A DNA stretch of 64,000 nucleotides from Sphingobacterium siyangense (GTDB lineage: Bacteria > Bacteroidota > Bacteroidia > Sphingobacteriales > Sphingobacteriaceae): positions 53,594-117,593 of the forward strand of contig NZ_VLKR01000004.1 in NCBI RefSeq assembly GCF_007830445.1, written 5' to 3'. Of the stretch, positions 8,969-17,455 are shown in pieces. The position numbers and the translations under genes were made by a program. Every line of letters starts with the position of its first letter. Position 1 is the stretch's first letter. Under the pieces are notes generated by a model that was not told the origin of the DNA, made no database searches, and saw only the letters and a program-made list of their open reading frames with translations.

Positions 8969-9469
8969 TTAAAGTTTAGGATTTGTAGATTTTCTAAAAA
9001 TAATAATACTTAGTAGCCAGCCAACAAGTAAGCCTACTAAGAGATAAGACTCTAGATGCATATCTTGAAACCGAACGCTGGGTATATCACCATCCGAAGT
9101 AAACTCGGCCCTTCTTAACAGGTCTCGTATCTGAGCAACTTTAAATTTTAAATAAACCAAGCGCACCCAACACAATATAAGTCCCGAAGTACTGATAATT
9201 AGAAGGGAAAGCCGTTGATTTCTTAACGAAGATACTTTACAATAATTTTTGACTGACAGATACAGAAAAGGGAGAATTCCAAAAGAGAAAATAAAAATCA
9301 GTGTTGGTAAAACCTGGCCAGGTAGACGCCAGCTATTCTTAAACAAGGGGCTTTCACCTATAATTTCGGTTGTAAAAAACATTAAAAACCGATCTCTAAT
9401 AAAAAAGGCAATTAGACACAATACGGTTGACAATCCAATAGCAATTTTGTATTCTTTCATCTTTTTCAT
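8969..9469 (-). CDS. Four-helix membrane protein of unknown function
   Basis: A 166-residue protein with four likely membrane segments: IAIGLSTVLCLIAFFI (about 8-24), VLPTLIFIFSFGILPFLYLSV (53-73), LSLLIISTSGLILCWVRLVYL (88-108) and ESYLLVGLLVGWLLSIIIF (140-158), with a charged region between the last two. I do not recognise a family. The first ATG (9467-9469) is used; a second Met three codons in is equally possible. The next gene on the same strand, a MerR regulator, lies 38 bp upstream, so co-transcription behind the regulator is plausible. Confidence 0.7.
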   Translation of the reverse strand: MKKMKEYKIAIGLSTVLCLIAFFIRDRFLMFFTTEIIGESPLFKNSWRLPGQVLPTLIFIFSFGILPFLYLSVKNYCKVSSLRNQRLSLLIISTSGLILCWVRLVYLKFKVAQIRDLLRRAEFTSDGDIPSVRFQDMHLESYLLVGLLVGWLLSIIIFRKSTNPKL

Positions 9470-9507
9470 TTCAATGAGCTAGGAGTAGGTAAAGCCGGAA
9501 ACATAGG

Positions 9508-9876
9508 TTATCGACTTAAACCATTTTGGATATTGCTTTTACATTGTTCGATTTGCTTTTTCATTACTTTAAGTTCCCTTATCTTAGCATCTATCTGTTC
9601 CAATTTAAGATCGAGCACTTCCATTTTACTTGTCTGAGTTAGCTCTTTTTGATACCATGCATCAATAACCTGCTTAATTTCAGCTAACGTAAAACCTACA
9701 GCTTTTGCCATCTTTATGAACCTCAGTTTTTCGATTACTTCATCATCGTAATAAACGTAGTTATTGGAAGTTATATCCTTTTTTGTCTTGCCAGAAATGA
9801 GTCCACTCTTTTCATAAAAACGTATAGTTCCAATAGGAATGTTCGCTTCCCTCGCTAGCTGACTAATTAATTTCAC
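9508..9876 (-). CDS. MerR-family transcriptional regulator
   Basis: A 122-residue one-component regulator. The N-terminal winged helix-turn-helix is clear (ISQLAREANIPIGTIRFYEK, residues 4-23, then SGLIS), followed by the second wing helices (VYYDDEVIEKLRFIKMAK and VGFTLAEIKQVI) and a C-terminal dimerisation coiled coil (about 78-115). There is no metal-binding Cys cluster, only a single Cys near the end, so it is not a metal sensor of the CueR/MerR class. It more likely senses a small molecule or redox state. It is divergent from the alpha/beta hydrolase at 10000, with a 28-bp near-palindrome in the shared spacer, so it probably controls that gene and itself. Confidence 0.9.
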   Translation of the reverse strand: MKLISQLAREANIPIGTIRFYEKSGLISGKTKKDITSNNYVYYDDEVIEKLRFIKMAKAVGFTLAEIKQVIDAWYQKELTQTSKMEVLDLKLEQIDAKIRELKVMKKQIEQCKSNIQNGLSR

Positions 9877-9904
9877 TTGATAATCAATAGTTTAAAAAAA
9901 TATC

Positions 9905-9932
9905 ACAAGTATAAAGTATACTTCATACTTGT
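9905..9932. promoter_or_regulatory. MerR operator (28-bp near-perfect palindrome)
   Basis: ACAAGTAT at 9905-9912 mirrors ATACTTGT at 9925-9932, and the centre contains the further palindrome AAGTATACTT (9914-9923). Only one base pair of the whole 28-bp dyad is mismatched. It sits 28 bp from the merR start and 67 bp from the hydrolase start, directly before a TAnnTTTG box. MerR regulators bind such dyads in the spacer of the target promoter. Confidence 0.75.
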
Positions 9933-9959
9933 TGGTTGTAAAAATACAGTTTAAATTTG
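9929..9959 (+). promoter_or_regulatory. Probable Bacteroidota-type promoter of the alpha/beta hydrolase gene
   Basis: TAAATTTG at 9952-9959 fits the TAnnTTTG -7 consensus of Bacteroidota, with TTG trinucleotides at 9929-9931 and 9932-9934 that suit the -33 box (spacers of 20 and 17 bases). The start codon follows at 10000. The -33 box overlaps the right end of the MerR dyad, as expected for regulation at this promoter. Confidence 0.5.
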
Positions 9960-9999
9960 TCTATAGAAAATCAATGGTCGCTATAAATATCTTTTTATC

Positions 10000-10887
10000 A
10001 TGAAAACAGCATATTCCGACAAAGAACTTATTAAACTTGTACCTGGCTTCACAAGCAATTTTATCGTAATAAATGACATTTCAATCCATTATGTTCACGG
10101 AGGCAAAGGAGACCCCATAATTCTTATTCCGGGTTATCCAGAAACATGGTGGGCGTATCATCATGTAATGCCTATATTAGCAGAAAGCAACCAAGTATTT
10201 GTAGTTGAAATTAGAGGAATGGGTAGCTCGGATAAACCGGAAAATGGTTATGACAAAAAGAACATCGCCAAGGATATCTACAAATTAGTAAAGCATTTAG
10301 GCTTGGACAGCATTTTTATTGCAGGTCACGATATCGGTGCACATGTTGCTTTTAGTTTTGCTTGTAATTATCCTCAAGCAACTAGTAAATTGATACTGCT
10401 GGATACACCACATCCAGACCCAAGCATGTATCAGCTTCCTATGTTACCTGTTTTGGGGGGAACTTATCTATATCCATGGTGGCTAGCTTTTAACCAAGTA
10501 AAAGAATTACCGGAAAGGTTACTTGAGGGACGCATGTCAATCGTCATCTCTTGGTTATTTGACAACCTGCTGATTAATAAAGATAGCATAAGCCAATTTG
10601 ATAAATCTGTTTATAGTGAAGCTTATGACAATAAAGATGCTATTCGTTGTTCCAATGCATGGTATCAAGCCTTTCCACAGGATATTAAAGATTACGCGAG
10701 CTACAGTAAATTAGAAATGCCAGTCCTGGCGATTGGTGCAAGTGGCTATAACCTACTGCTTCATTCTTTACCGGAAATCACCCGTAATCTAACACTTAAA
10801 AAAATTGAAAACTGTGGCCATTTTATTCTTGCGGAAAAACCTATTGAAACCGCCGAATTGATCAAAGCGTTTTTATTGACAATCTAA
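10000..10887 (+). CDS. Alpha/beta hydrolase, epoxide hydrolase/haloalkanoate dehalogenase-like
   Basis: A 295-residue cytoplasmic enzyme without a signal peptide. The N-terminal part shows HGGKGDPIILIPGYPETWW (33-51; oxyanion-hole region), then VEIRGMGSSDKP (69-80), and the nucleophile elbow GHDIGAHVAFSFA with Asp111 as nucleophile. An Asp nucleophile is typical of epoxide hydrolases and haloalkane/haloacetate dehalogenases rather than esterases. The catalytic His lies in NCGHFILAEKP (His274). A cap-domain region lies between about 140 and 215. It is divergent from the MerR gene, with the operator and a TAnnTTTG promoter in the spacer, so it is likely inducible by a compound sensed by MerR. 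The substrate is unknown. Confidence 0.9.
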   Translation: MKTAYSDKELIKLVPGFTSNFIVINDISIHYVHGGKGDPIILIPGYPETWWAYHHVMPILAESNQVFVVEIRGMGSSDKPENGYDKKNIAKDIYKLVKHLGLDSIFIAGHDIGAHVAFSFACNYPQATSKLILLDTPHPDPSMYQLPMLPVLGGTYLYPWWLAFNQVKELPERLLEGRMSIVISWLFDNLLINKDSISQFDKSVYSEAYDNKDAIRCSNAWYQAFPQDIKDYASYSKLEMPVLAIGASGYNLLLHSLPEITRNLTLKKIENCGHFILAEKPIETAELIKAFLLTI

Positions 10888-10992
10888 TTTCGGATGAAAT
10901 CAACTTGTAATAAAAAACAACGGTTGCAGGCCTATCCTGAAAGAATTTTTCATCTTCGAGGATATGTTCTGTCCTGGTTTCAAGATAAAAAC

Positions 10993-13683
10993 TTAAAAGC
11001 TATAATCTACCCCAAAACTGATATAACCCGGCAAAAGTTTATATTCGGTGCTGGTATTATAAAGGTCTGTCAATTCAGCATTTCTGAAAAAGCGAGTATT
11101 AAAAATATTTTTTGCTGTCATGGTAAATCTTGTCCTATGTTGCCGCAATTCATAAGATAGGGAGAAATCCGAAAAATAATAGGTCTTGGAATCCTGCCCA
11201 AGGAAACTGCCAAAGCGATAGGATTCATTCTTTAGATTACACTGTATATTTTTTCCCATATTCAAAAATACATTCAGAAATCCGCGGCTATTATTGAGTG
11301 TAGTTTTGCTATCTGAGCGATAAGTAACCGACTGCAGGGCATAACCTGTGTAAATATTCAACCTGGATTTCCATGCACTTCTAAACGATAGTCCATAATC
11401 ATATGTCTCTGTATGAATTTGACGATTGCCCACGCCCACCACCAATGTTTCGTAATCTGCCGTGTTTGCACCTAAATCCAGACGGAAATTTCCACCTACA
11501 ACTTTCAGGTAATAATTGAGATCTGCCTTGTAATTGCTGCTCTTTTTGTTTTTAAGCAATACTTGTTGCACAAGGCTAAAATTGGGGTCCAAACTGCTTT
11601 CCGTACCCACATAATCAAACAAAATCTGATGTCCGGCCGAAAGGTTCGCAAAAAAACGATCTGTCATACTGCCATAGGTGTACATCAGCGTGCCACCGGA
11701 ACTACTTAAGGTCGCTAGATTATCCGTTCCTCGAATAAAGTTTCGAACCCCTGTCGTATAATAATGGGGAATTAGCTCGGTGAGTGAGGTATTCTGTTGT
11801 TGAAAATAGAGATCTGTTTCCAGTCGCCCTTTTGGGTGGATAACCCATTTCCCCGATAGTCCTGGAAAAAGCAACAGGTTATTTTTATGTTTGGGTTTCC
11901 CAAAATCTGTCAACCTGTTCTGTACAAGACCTGCCTGCAAGCGAGGTGTCAATTCCCATTTATTTCGTTTAAAGGTATACTTGGAAATAAGGTTCGTCTG
12001 AAACACGTTTAAGTCCATCGCATTGGAAAATTCCGAAGGAGATACTGCTGTCCCACCCAACTCGTCTGGATTTGATAACAACTTCAATTCGGTGTTGAGC
12101 TGTTGCTGCTGGTAGGCCATATTGAAGGCCAACTCAAAAAAATCACCATTTTTCTTTCGGCTTACATAGTGTGTAGTGGCGCCCAGGTACTGCAGATTAT
12201 TTTCGATATGTTGTTTTACCGCATGGATATCTTTACCTCCAAATAAGTCTTCATAATAGTATTGATTGATACTGTAGTCCAATGGTGACTGCTGCTTTAT
12301 CCAACGTAGTGAGCTGACCAGTACATCCCGCTCCGAAAATTTGTAGCTATAACTCAGACTATGGTTGGTCAAATATCCTTTACTTTTGGTCAGTTCCTCA
12401 CTTTGAACACCATTAAACAGTAATGCACCCAAATCATTTTTTCTCAGAGAACCTAGTGTACCTGAATAGCTCAACAGTGTACGCTTATTGGGCTCCAACT
12501 GCAGTTCCAGTTTCGTGAAGTAGTTATCGATGTTTCTGGTAAACTGATAATCTTCGGTATTGGTAAATTGAATATCCTCCAAATGATAGTTCTGCACGGT
12601 ATTTCGATAAAATGATTTTTTAGTAGGATTTGCAAAACCCAGCCATTTGATCTTTAACTGTGGAGTCGGATTTAAAATGGTATTCAAGGACACCAGCTTA
12701 TCGTTATTGAAATTCGTTCTTCTATAATCAAAACTGGGCAAATTTGGCGTATTATCTATCAAAGTAGGTGTTGTTATTCCGACACCAATCTGACCTGGTT
12801 CATCAGGAGAACCAGACTGGATCAGGTGGTTAATACTGCTTACGGCATCGACTCCATTATTGTTAGCAGCACCTAATAGGTAATATTTGTTCTTTTTTCC
12901 AAAATTCATCAAGTTCGCATTGGCCTGATAATATTTTGGACCTATGGGAACCACCTGCGCATCCACCGAGCCAAGCCACTGTGCCCTGCTTTCCTCCTTA
13001 AGTTGCAGATTTAGTGCAATTTTGTCCGAATTTTCGATACCTTTCAGCTGTTTATTATTAGAATACCGCTGCAATATCTGAATTTTTTCCAAGGGACGAA
13101 CGGACATACTTTGTGTCAGCAGGCGATAGCCCTTTTCAAAAAAATCGTCCCCTTCCACCATCACTTTTTCTACTTCTTTATTGCCTATTTTGATACTCCC
13201 ATCGGTCCCCACCTGAATGCCGGGAATCTTTCGAAGAAGATCCTCTACCGTACGCTCGTCACCCTGCAAAAAGGATTTCACAGCAAGCTCAATGGTATCT
13301 CTGCCCCGGCGGTAGGGGCCTTTGGAATGGACAATCACTTCCTGCAATTGCTCCACCCCTCCAGCTGACAACTGTACATCAATTAGCGTGTCGGCCTGCG
13401 TAGGTGTAATCGAAAGGGAAACTGGCTTAAAGCTAAGCGCCTTGAATAGCAACGTAAATGGTCCACTTTGGGCCGTTTGCACATGATATTTGCCTTGGCC
13501 GTCGCTAAACGTATAAGCCAACATTTTGTTATCGCTATCACGCCGTAAATCAATACGTACCCCTCCTAACGCTTTTCCCTCAGTACTAACGCTTCCATGG
13601 ATAGCAACCTGTCCATGTACGACCATAAACAACAGACAAAAGCTGAATAAGGCCGCTATCCGCTTATTGATGTTCCCATTCAT
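10993..13683 (-). CDS. TonB-dependent receptor-like outer-membrane beta-barrel protein
   Basis: An 896-residue outer-membrane protein. It has a signal peptide (1-24, ending VVHGQ), a carboxypeptidase-regulatory-like Ig domain (about 25-110), and a plug-like domain (about 115-205, with TVEDLLRKIPGIQVGTDGSI and VMVEGDDFF). A long transmembrane beta-barrel follows and ends in the aromatic-terminated strand YISFGVDYSF. There is no SusD partner, so this is the outer-membrane beta-barrel family often paired with GLPGLI proteins rather than a glycan SusC. Its start lies inside the end of the upstream GLPGLI gene (20-bp overlap), so the two are translationally coupled. The transported or secreted substrate is unknown. 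Confidence 0.9.
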   Translation of the reverse strand: MNGNINKRIAALFSFCLLFMVVHGQVAIHGSVSTEGKALGGVRIDLRRDSDNKMLAYTFSDGQGKYHVQTAQSGPFTLLFKALSFKPVSLSITPTQADTLIDVQLSAGGVEQLQEVIVHSKGPYRRGRDTIELAVKSFLQGDERTVEDLLRKIPGIQVGTDGSIKIGNKEVEKVMVEGDDFFEKGYRLLTQSMSVRPLEKIQILQRYSNNKQLKGIENSDKIALNLQLKEESRAQWLGSVDAQVVPIGPKYYQANANLMNFGKKNKYYLLGAANNNGVDAVSSINHLIQSGSPDEPGQIGVGITTPTLIDNTPNLPSFDYRRTNFNNDKLVSLNTILNPTPQLKIKWLGFANPTKKSFYRNTVQNYHLEDIQFTNTEDYQFTRNIDNYFTKLELQLEPNKRTLLSYSGTLGSLRKNDLGALLFNGVQSEELTKSKGYLTNHSLSYSYKFSERDVLVSSLRWIKQQSPLDYSINQYYYEDLFGGKDIHAVKQHIENNLQYLGATTHYVSRKKNGDFFELAFNMAYQQQQLNTELKLLSNPDELGGTAVSPSEFSNAMDLNVFQTNLISKYTFKRNKWELTPRLQAGLVQNRLTDFGKPKHKNNLLLFPGLSGKWVIHPKGRLETDLYFQQQNTSLTELIPHYYTTGVRNFIRGTDNLATLSSSGGTLMYTYGSMTDRFFANLSAGHQILFDYVGTESSLDPNFSLVQQVLLKNKKSSNYKADLNYYLKVVGGNFRLDLGANTADYETLVVGVGNRQIHTETYDYGLSFRSAWKSRLNIYTGYALQSVTYRSDSKTTLNNSRGFLNVFLNMGKNIQCNLKNESYRFGSFLGQDSKTYYFSDFSLSYELRQHRTRFTMTAKNIFNTRFFRNAELTDLYNTSTEYKLLPGYISFGVDYSF

Positions 13684-14440
13684 ACACTTGCTCTACACTG
13701 CCTCTAACTTTTTGCTTATCAACGCTTACACCTTCCATCATTGGCATTTTGCTGTACATAATACGCATTTGTTCTTCATTGATTTGGTCGTCTTTCTTGA
13801 CAAATTCTTCCAGGCTCAATTTGGGTAAAGACTGGATATATTTATCATTTACGGGAATATTTCCCGCATAGGGATAATTTACCTCCTTCAGGTACCAATA
13901 GTTCGGATTGGCGCTTTCGTTATACAGCATCACAATAAGGCCCGGCAAGCCACCAAATTTCGATGGTCCCACAGGTACGGGAATATCATTGGTATAATAA
14001 GCGACCAAAGTAGTTCCACGATAAGAGGCCGTTGCTTTGTGGCATACATGTTTGCCTAACGTATCCACATCGGTGTAATCGGTATTCCAGACCAATGCCG
14101 GAAATTTGTCCGTCACCAAATAGTTAACACCTTGAATGGAACGGGTTTCTAGCTGTTGGTCAGCCTTATTTTGATGGATCACGACCCTGTTATACCTCTT
14201 GCCAGATCCGATTGTTATCGAAAATGAGGAAGCTACTTCATCATCGCCATCTTTGTTGAGCTCCTGCTTGCGTATTGGCATCGAATCACGAACTGCAATC
14301 TTCACTGTTCCATCATAATAAACATCTTCTTTAAAAGTAGCCATGGCTGATGGGATGTATTCATATATCGCATGAAGCCGCTGTGCAAAAGATAATCTAG
14401 AAAGGAATAGAAATAAAAAGAATATATAATATTTACGCAT
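13664..14440 (-). CDS. GLPGLI family protein
   Basis: A 258-residue protein with a signal peptide (1-19, ending LSFAQ). The family-defining motif is in KFGGLPGLIVMLYNES, at about 161-176, preceded by the usual ITDKFPALVWNTDYTD-like region (read here as VTDKFPALVWNTD). GLPGLI proteins are restricted to Bacteroidota and are usually next to a TonB-dependent receptor-like barrel, as here; their molecular function is not established. It overlaps the downstream receptor gene by 20 bp and follows a small secreted protein gene on the same strand, separated by a hairpin at 14461-14476. Confidence 0.92.
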   Translation of the reverse strand: MRKYYIFFLFLFLSRLSFAQRLHAIYEYIPSAMATFKEDVYYDGTVKIAVRDSMPIRKQELNKDGDDEVASSFSITIGSGKRYNRVVIHQNKADQQLETRSIQGVNYLVTDKFPALVWNTDYTDVDTLGKHVCHKATASYRGTTLVAYYTNDIPVPVGPSKFGGLPGLIVMLYNESANPNYWYLKEVNYPYAGNIPVNDKYIQSLPKLSLEEFVKKDDQINEEQMRIMYSKMPMMEGVSVDKQKVRGSVEQVYEWEHQ

Positions 14441-14460
14441 GATAATTTAGTTTAGAAAGA

Positions 14461-14476
14461 CGGGGTCAAAGCCCCG
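14461..14476 (-). terminator. Intercistronic hairpin, possible attenuator
   Basis: CGGGG and CCCCG arms enclose a six-base loop between the small secreted protein gene and the GLPGLI gene. On the minus strand it is followed by TCTTTCT, a weak T-tract; the plus strand has a better one but no gene to serve. It would lower expression of the GLPGLI and receptor genes relative to the small protein, as is common when one product is needed in excess. Confidence 0.45.
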
Positions 14477-14507
14477 CTTTTGTTTTTGTGTAAGAATGAA
14501 TAAAAGT

Positions 14508-14822
14508 TTAGTTGTTTGCAACCCAGTCATGCATTGCTGCAAAGAAATTAGCACAGCCGCCAGCTGAAGAAGCATAATCTGTGTAGACAGCGCTGCCTAA
14601 TAAAACACCATCACAGCTATAAATACTTACTTTAAAATTACAGCGTACGAATGCCGCATTCGTTTCCGTATTTGCCTCGGTAACCCTAACCGTATTGTTG
14701 GCCAGGCGCTGGGAAGTTGTTTTCACAGATGCATTTCCGTTGACTGTTGTTGCGGCTGTCTTGGCCGAAGCAACAGATGATAGCATCACCATTGCTACCA
14801 AACTCATCATTAATCTTTTCAT
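14508..14822 (-). CDS. Small secreted Cys-containing protein, first gene of the GLPGLI-receptor operon
   Basis: A 104-residue protein with a strong signal peptide (1-20, MKRLMMSLVAMVMLSSVASA). The mature part of about 84 residues has three cysteines (in VRCNF, YSCDG and GGCANFF) and is rich in Ala, Thr and Asn. I know of no family for it. It is the first gene of a three-gene minus-strand unit with GLPGLI and a TonB-dependent receptor-like barrel. By position it may be the cargo or an exported partner of that pair, but this is inference. A hairpin after its stop suggests it is made in excess over the downstream genes. Confidence 0.75.
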   Translation of the reverse strand: MKRLMMSLVAMVMLSSVASAKTAATTVNGNASVKTTSQRLANNTVRVTEANTETNAAFVRCNFKVSIYSCDGVLLGSAVYTDYASSAGGCANFFAAMHDWVANN

Positions 14823-15236
14823 TGTCTTTAAATTTACTTGTTAAACCATGGTATGTTTTGAAGACATACCCTTGTATATGGCAGTAAAAATAAAGACACA
14901 TTTAATTATTTAAATGATGATTAAATATCTGTAAATGGTCACTTAGAATTCGTAGCTTATTAGTTACTATTCGCAATGGGCTTATCACTGAATAACTCGA
15001 ATTATGGAGCAAATCGTTTTGAGGTAACGAAGTAAAAAGCTCTCCTAAATACCTGTTGAGGGAAGCTAAATAAAATTTTCTCGATAATAACCAATGCTTG
15101 GAGCATCTGTCGTTATAATATTCTCATTTTGGTCAAAAGCATATAGCGAGGAATTCCTGTCACTAAAATACTTGCCTTAAGGCAAGTATTTTAGGCCTTT
15201 TATGCTTTAGTTTTATAAGATATATGCTTTTTAATC
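14823..15236. other. Divergent intergenic region with a perfect palindrome
   Basis: This spacer lies between the small secreted protein gene (minus) and the membrane protein gene (plus). It contains the 32-bp palindrome at 15163-15194. Otherwise it is A+T-rich without recognisable coding sequence. Confidence 0.5.
15163..15194. promoter_or_regulatory. Perfect 32-bp palindrome, likely operator
   Basis: The two halves CTAAAATACTTGCCTT and AAGGCAAGTATTTTAG are exact reverse complements with no spacer. It ends 42 bp before the ATG of the membrane protein gene at 15237. The half-site AAAATACTTG/CAAGTATTTT is identical to that of the MarR-linked palindrome at 43853-43892. It could be a terminator stem, but there is no plus-strand gene upstream and no T-run. 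Confidence 0.6.
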
Positions 15237-15875
15237 ATGCAGAATCTATTTATAGCTATTACAATAAGTTGTTTTGTATTATTTTGGTTCGCTGTACGCC
15301 ACAAACTTTCTATGCGAGTTTATATCATTTGGTCGCTCTTCATATCATTTGCCGCTGTTGCAGGGTTCTTTATACAATTTCCCCCATCTTTCGCCTTAAC
15401 GCTATTGGGTACAGTTATAACAATCGTCTGTTGTTCGATACTATTGGTTAATACAAAAATAAATATGTATTTGCTTTTGGCGATCCATATCTCGCGTATT
15501 CCTGTAGAATTTATTCTCTATGCTTTATTCAAAGCTAAAATGCTGCCGCGAGAAATGACTTTTATTGGCTGCAATTATGATATAGTTTTCGGAATTACTG
15601 CCTTAATATTTTTGATAACGGGCATATTCTTTCGTAAAATTTTCAATTTCCAGATTTTCAGATTATGGAACATATTCGGTATTTGCTCAGTTCTCATTGT
15701 TGTTCTTCTAGGAATACTGTCATCCCCAATTCCTATACAATTGATCGCTTACGATCAGCCAAATATTGCTATGTTACAATTTCCATATGCTTTATTGCCC
15801 AACCTGGTGGTACCCTTGGTAATCTTATCCCATATCCTGCTTTTGAGGAATTCAGTTACATCAACATTTAGATAA
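15237..15875 (+). CDS. Polytopic membrane protein of unknown function
   Basis: A 212-residue, almost wholly hydrophobic protein with six or seven membrane helices, the clearest being LFIAITISCFVLFWFAV (4-20), VYIIWSLFISFAAVAGFFI, LLGTVITIVCCSILLV, IVFGITALIFLITGIFF, IFGICSVLIVVLLGIL and the C-terminal LLPNLVVPLVILSHILLL. No catalytic motif is evident and I do not recognise the family. It stands alone between divergent and convergent genes. A perfect palindrome lies 42 bp upstream of the ATG and shares its half-sites with the MarR-linked operator at 43.9 kb, so it may belong to the same regulon. Confidence 0.75.
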   Translation: MQNLFIAITISCFVLFWFAVRHKLSMRVYIIWSLFISFAAVAGFFIQFPPSFALTLLGTVITIVCCSILLVNTKINMYLLLAIHISRIPVEFILYALFKAKMLPREMTFIGCNYDIVFGITALIFLITGIFFRKIFNFQIFRLWNIFGICSVLIVVLLGILSSPIPIQLIAYDQPNIAMLQFPYALLPNLVVPLVILSHILLLRNSVTSTFR

Positions 15876-15910
15876 TACGTCTATGGAAGAGCTTCTTTGG
15901 ATTTCTATCC

Positions 15911-16843
15911 CTAAAGACCGCCATCTTTAGGAAGATCAGGCAATTGCGCACTATTATGTCCATCAATCTTCTGTGCCGCTGCAATTGAAACAACCAAATC
16001 ATTCAGCATAGAGCTTGCTGCTGTCGGCGAGTTAGGAAGCAAAACCAAATTACTTCTGCTATTGGCGCCGATAGCATTCAGCGTATCATAATGTTGCGTA
16101 ACCACGATTAACGCAGAGGCTTCCTGTGCATTGATATTGGCAGCATTCAGCATTTTTACAGATTCTTCCAGTCCCTTCGCAATCTCTCTTCGCTGATCTG
16201 CGATACCCTGTCCCTGTAGTTTTTTAGATTCTGCCTCAGCTTTTGCTACAGCAACAATTCGTATTCTTTGAGCCTCAGACTCATATTCTGCGGCTGTTTT
16301 TTCGCGTTCAGCAGCGTTGATTCTGTTCATGGCATGTTTGACCTGTTCATCAGGATCAATATCTGTCACTAATGCTTTAATAATATCGTAACCGTAGCTT
16401 TGCATCGCATCCTGCAATTCACTTTTTACGGCAATGGCAATATCATCTTTTCTTACGAAAACGTCATCTAATTTTGTTTTTGGAACTTCAGCACGCACAA
16501 CATCAAAAACATACGATGTGATCTGATTTTCGGGATTCTCCAAACGATAATAAGCATCTTTTACGTTGTCTCTGATTACCTGATACTGGACAGAAACTTT
16601 CATCTTGATGAAAACATTATCCAGTGTTTTGGTATCAATTATGACATCCAATTGCTTTATTCTAAGATTCAGACGTTTAGATATTTGATCCAAAAACGGA
16701 ATTTTTAAATGCAAACCAGCATGACTTACTTTTAAAAATTTACCCAGCCTTTCTATCACAGCAGCAGATTCTTGTTTTACCGTATAAAATGAAGCAAATA
16801 ATGTAATAAGTCCAAAAAAGACTAGAATTCCTAAATATAGCAT
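15911..16843 (-). CDS. SPFH/band 7 (stomatin/paraslipin-like) membrane protein
   Basis: A 310-residue protein from the ATG at 16841-16843. A TTG ten codons upstream is less likely because it would precede the membrane anchor with extra residues. The N-terminal hairpin helix is LYLGILVFFGLITLFASF. The SPFH domain follows: AAVIERLGKFLKVSHAGLH, then IKQLDVIIDTKTLDNVFIKM, YQVIRDNVKDAYYRL and YGYDIIKALVTDIDPDEQV. A long Ala/Glu coiled coil (INAAEREKTAAEYESEAQRI) and a short C-terminal tail complete it. Stomatin-like proteins oligomerise into membrane cages or microdomains and often work with NfeD proteases; no nfeD gene is adjacent here. A small hairpin (15910-15931) overlaps the stop codon. Confidence 0.93.
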   Translation of the reverse strand: MLYLGILVFFGLITLFASFYTVKQESAAVIERLGKFLKVSHAGLHLKIPFLDQISKRLNLRIKQLDVIIDTKTLDNVFIKMKVSVQYQVIRDNVKDAYYRLENPENQITSYVFDVVRAEVPKTKLDDVFVRKDDIAIAVKSELQDAMQSYGYDIIKALVTDIDPDEQVKHAMNRINAAEREKTAAEYESEAQRIRIVAVAKAEAESKKLQGQGIADQRREIAKGLEESVKMLNAANINAQEASALIVVTQHYDTLNAIGANSRSNLVLLPNSPTAASSMLNDLVVSIAAAQKIDGHNSAQLPDLPKDGGL

Positions 16844-17401
16844 AACCTTAAATTTAATATTGGTGATATACAAACTTACATCTTTACATTGTCATTCTTA
16901 TATCAATTCTCTTATTTTTCGGTAAATATCAATCGCTAAGTTATCATCCCCAAATATCACCATGGTTCATCTGATCGTACTAGGCATAATCAACGCTTTA
17001 CCTCTGCAATCCTGGCATAAAGCTACCTCCGCTGATACTCCCATTTATAAAACGAAAGCAACTGCTATAACAAATACGTGAGAGTATTAAGACGATATAA
17101 CTCCACAAAGGATCTTTCATCAATTCGGTCTCCGCATATGCATAACACCTTGATAGATGGACAGCACTCCACCCAAATAAAATATGAAAATAGAAACCAC
17201 AAAAGACCAAAAACGGAGGAGTTATTATTTGGGCCAATCAAGCTGGACTTGATCTCTTGGGTTATCGTAAGGAAGAATAAATTGATTTCCCCTTCACCAG
17301 CGTTTCAAGCCAAATAGGATATAAAACTATATAGAAGAAGAACTTATGCATATTATTAATGAAAATCATGCTGATTTTATTTAACTTAGTGTCTAGATAA
17401 T
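16844..17401. other. Intergenic region, no gene recognised
   Basis: The spacer is divergent between the SPFH gene and the metalloprotease gene. Frames of about 79 codons on each strand (around 16998-17317) overlap each other. The minus-strand one is partly hydrophobic, but I found no start context or family pattern, and I treat both as noise. Confidence 0.4.
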
Positions 17402-17455
17402 ATGAAACCTAGATTAAACCTAATTGAAATCAATAGCGATTGTATATTACCATGG

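Noticed and set aside
10894..11160. Plus-strand frame of 88 codons after the alpha/beta hydrolase gene
   Set aside because: It lies largely antisense to the C-terminus of the TonB-dependent receptor gene, and its residues show no protein-like pattern.
14686..14901. Minus-strand frame overlapping the start of the small secreted protein gene
   Set aside because: It is a different frame of the same bases; the in-frame gene has a clear signal peptide and is preferred.
16998..17317. Opposed frames of 79 codons on both strands before the metalloprotease gene
   Set aside because: They overlap each other, lack start context and a recognisable family; the hydrophobic stretch is explained by T-rich sequence.
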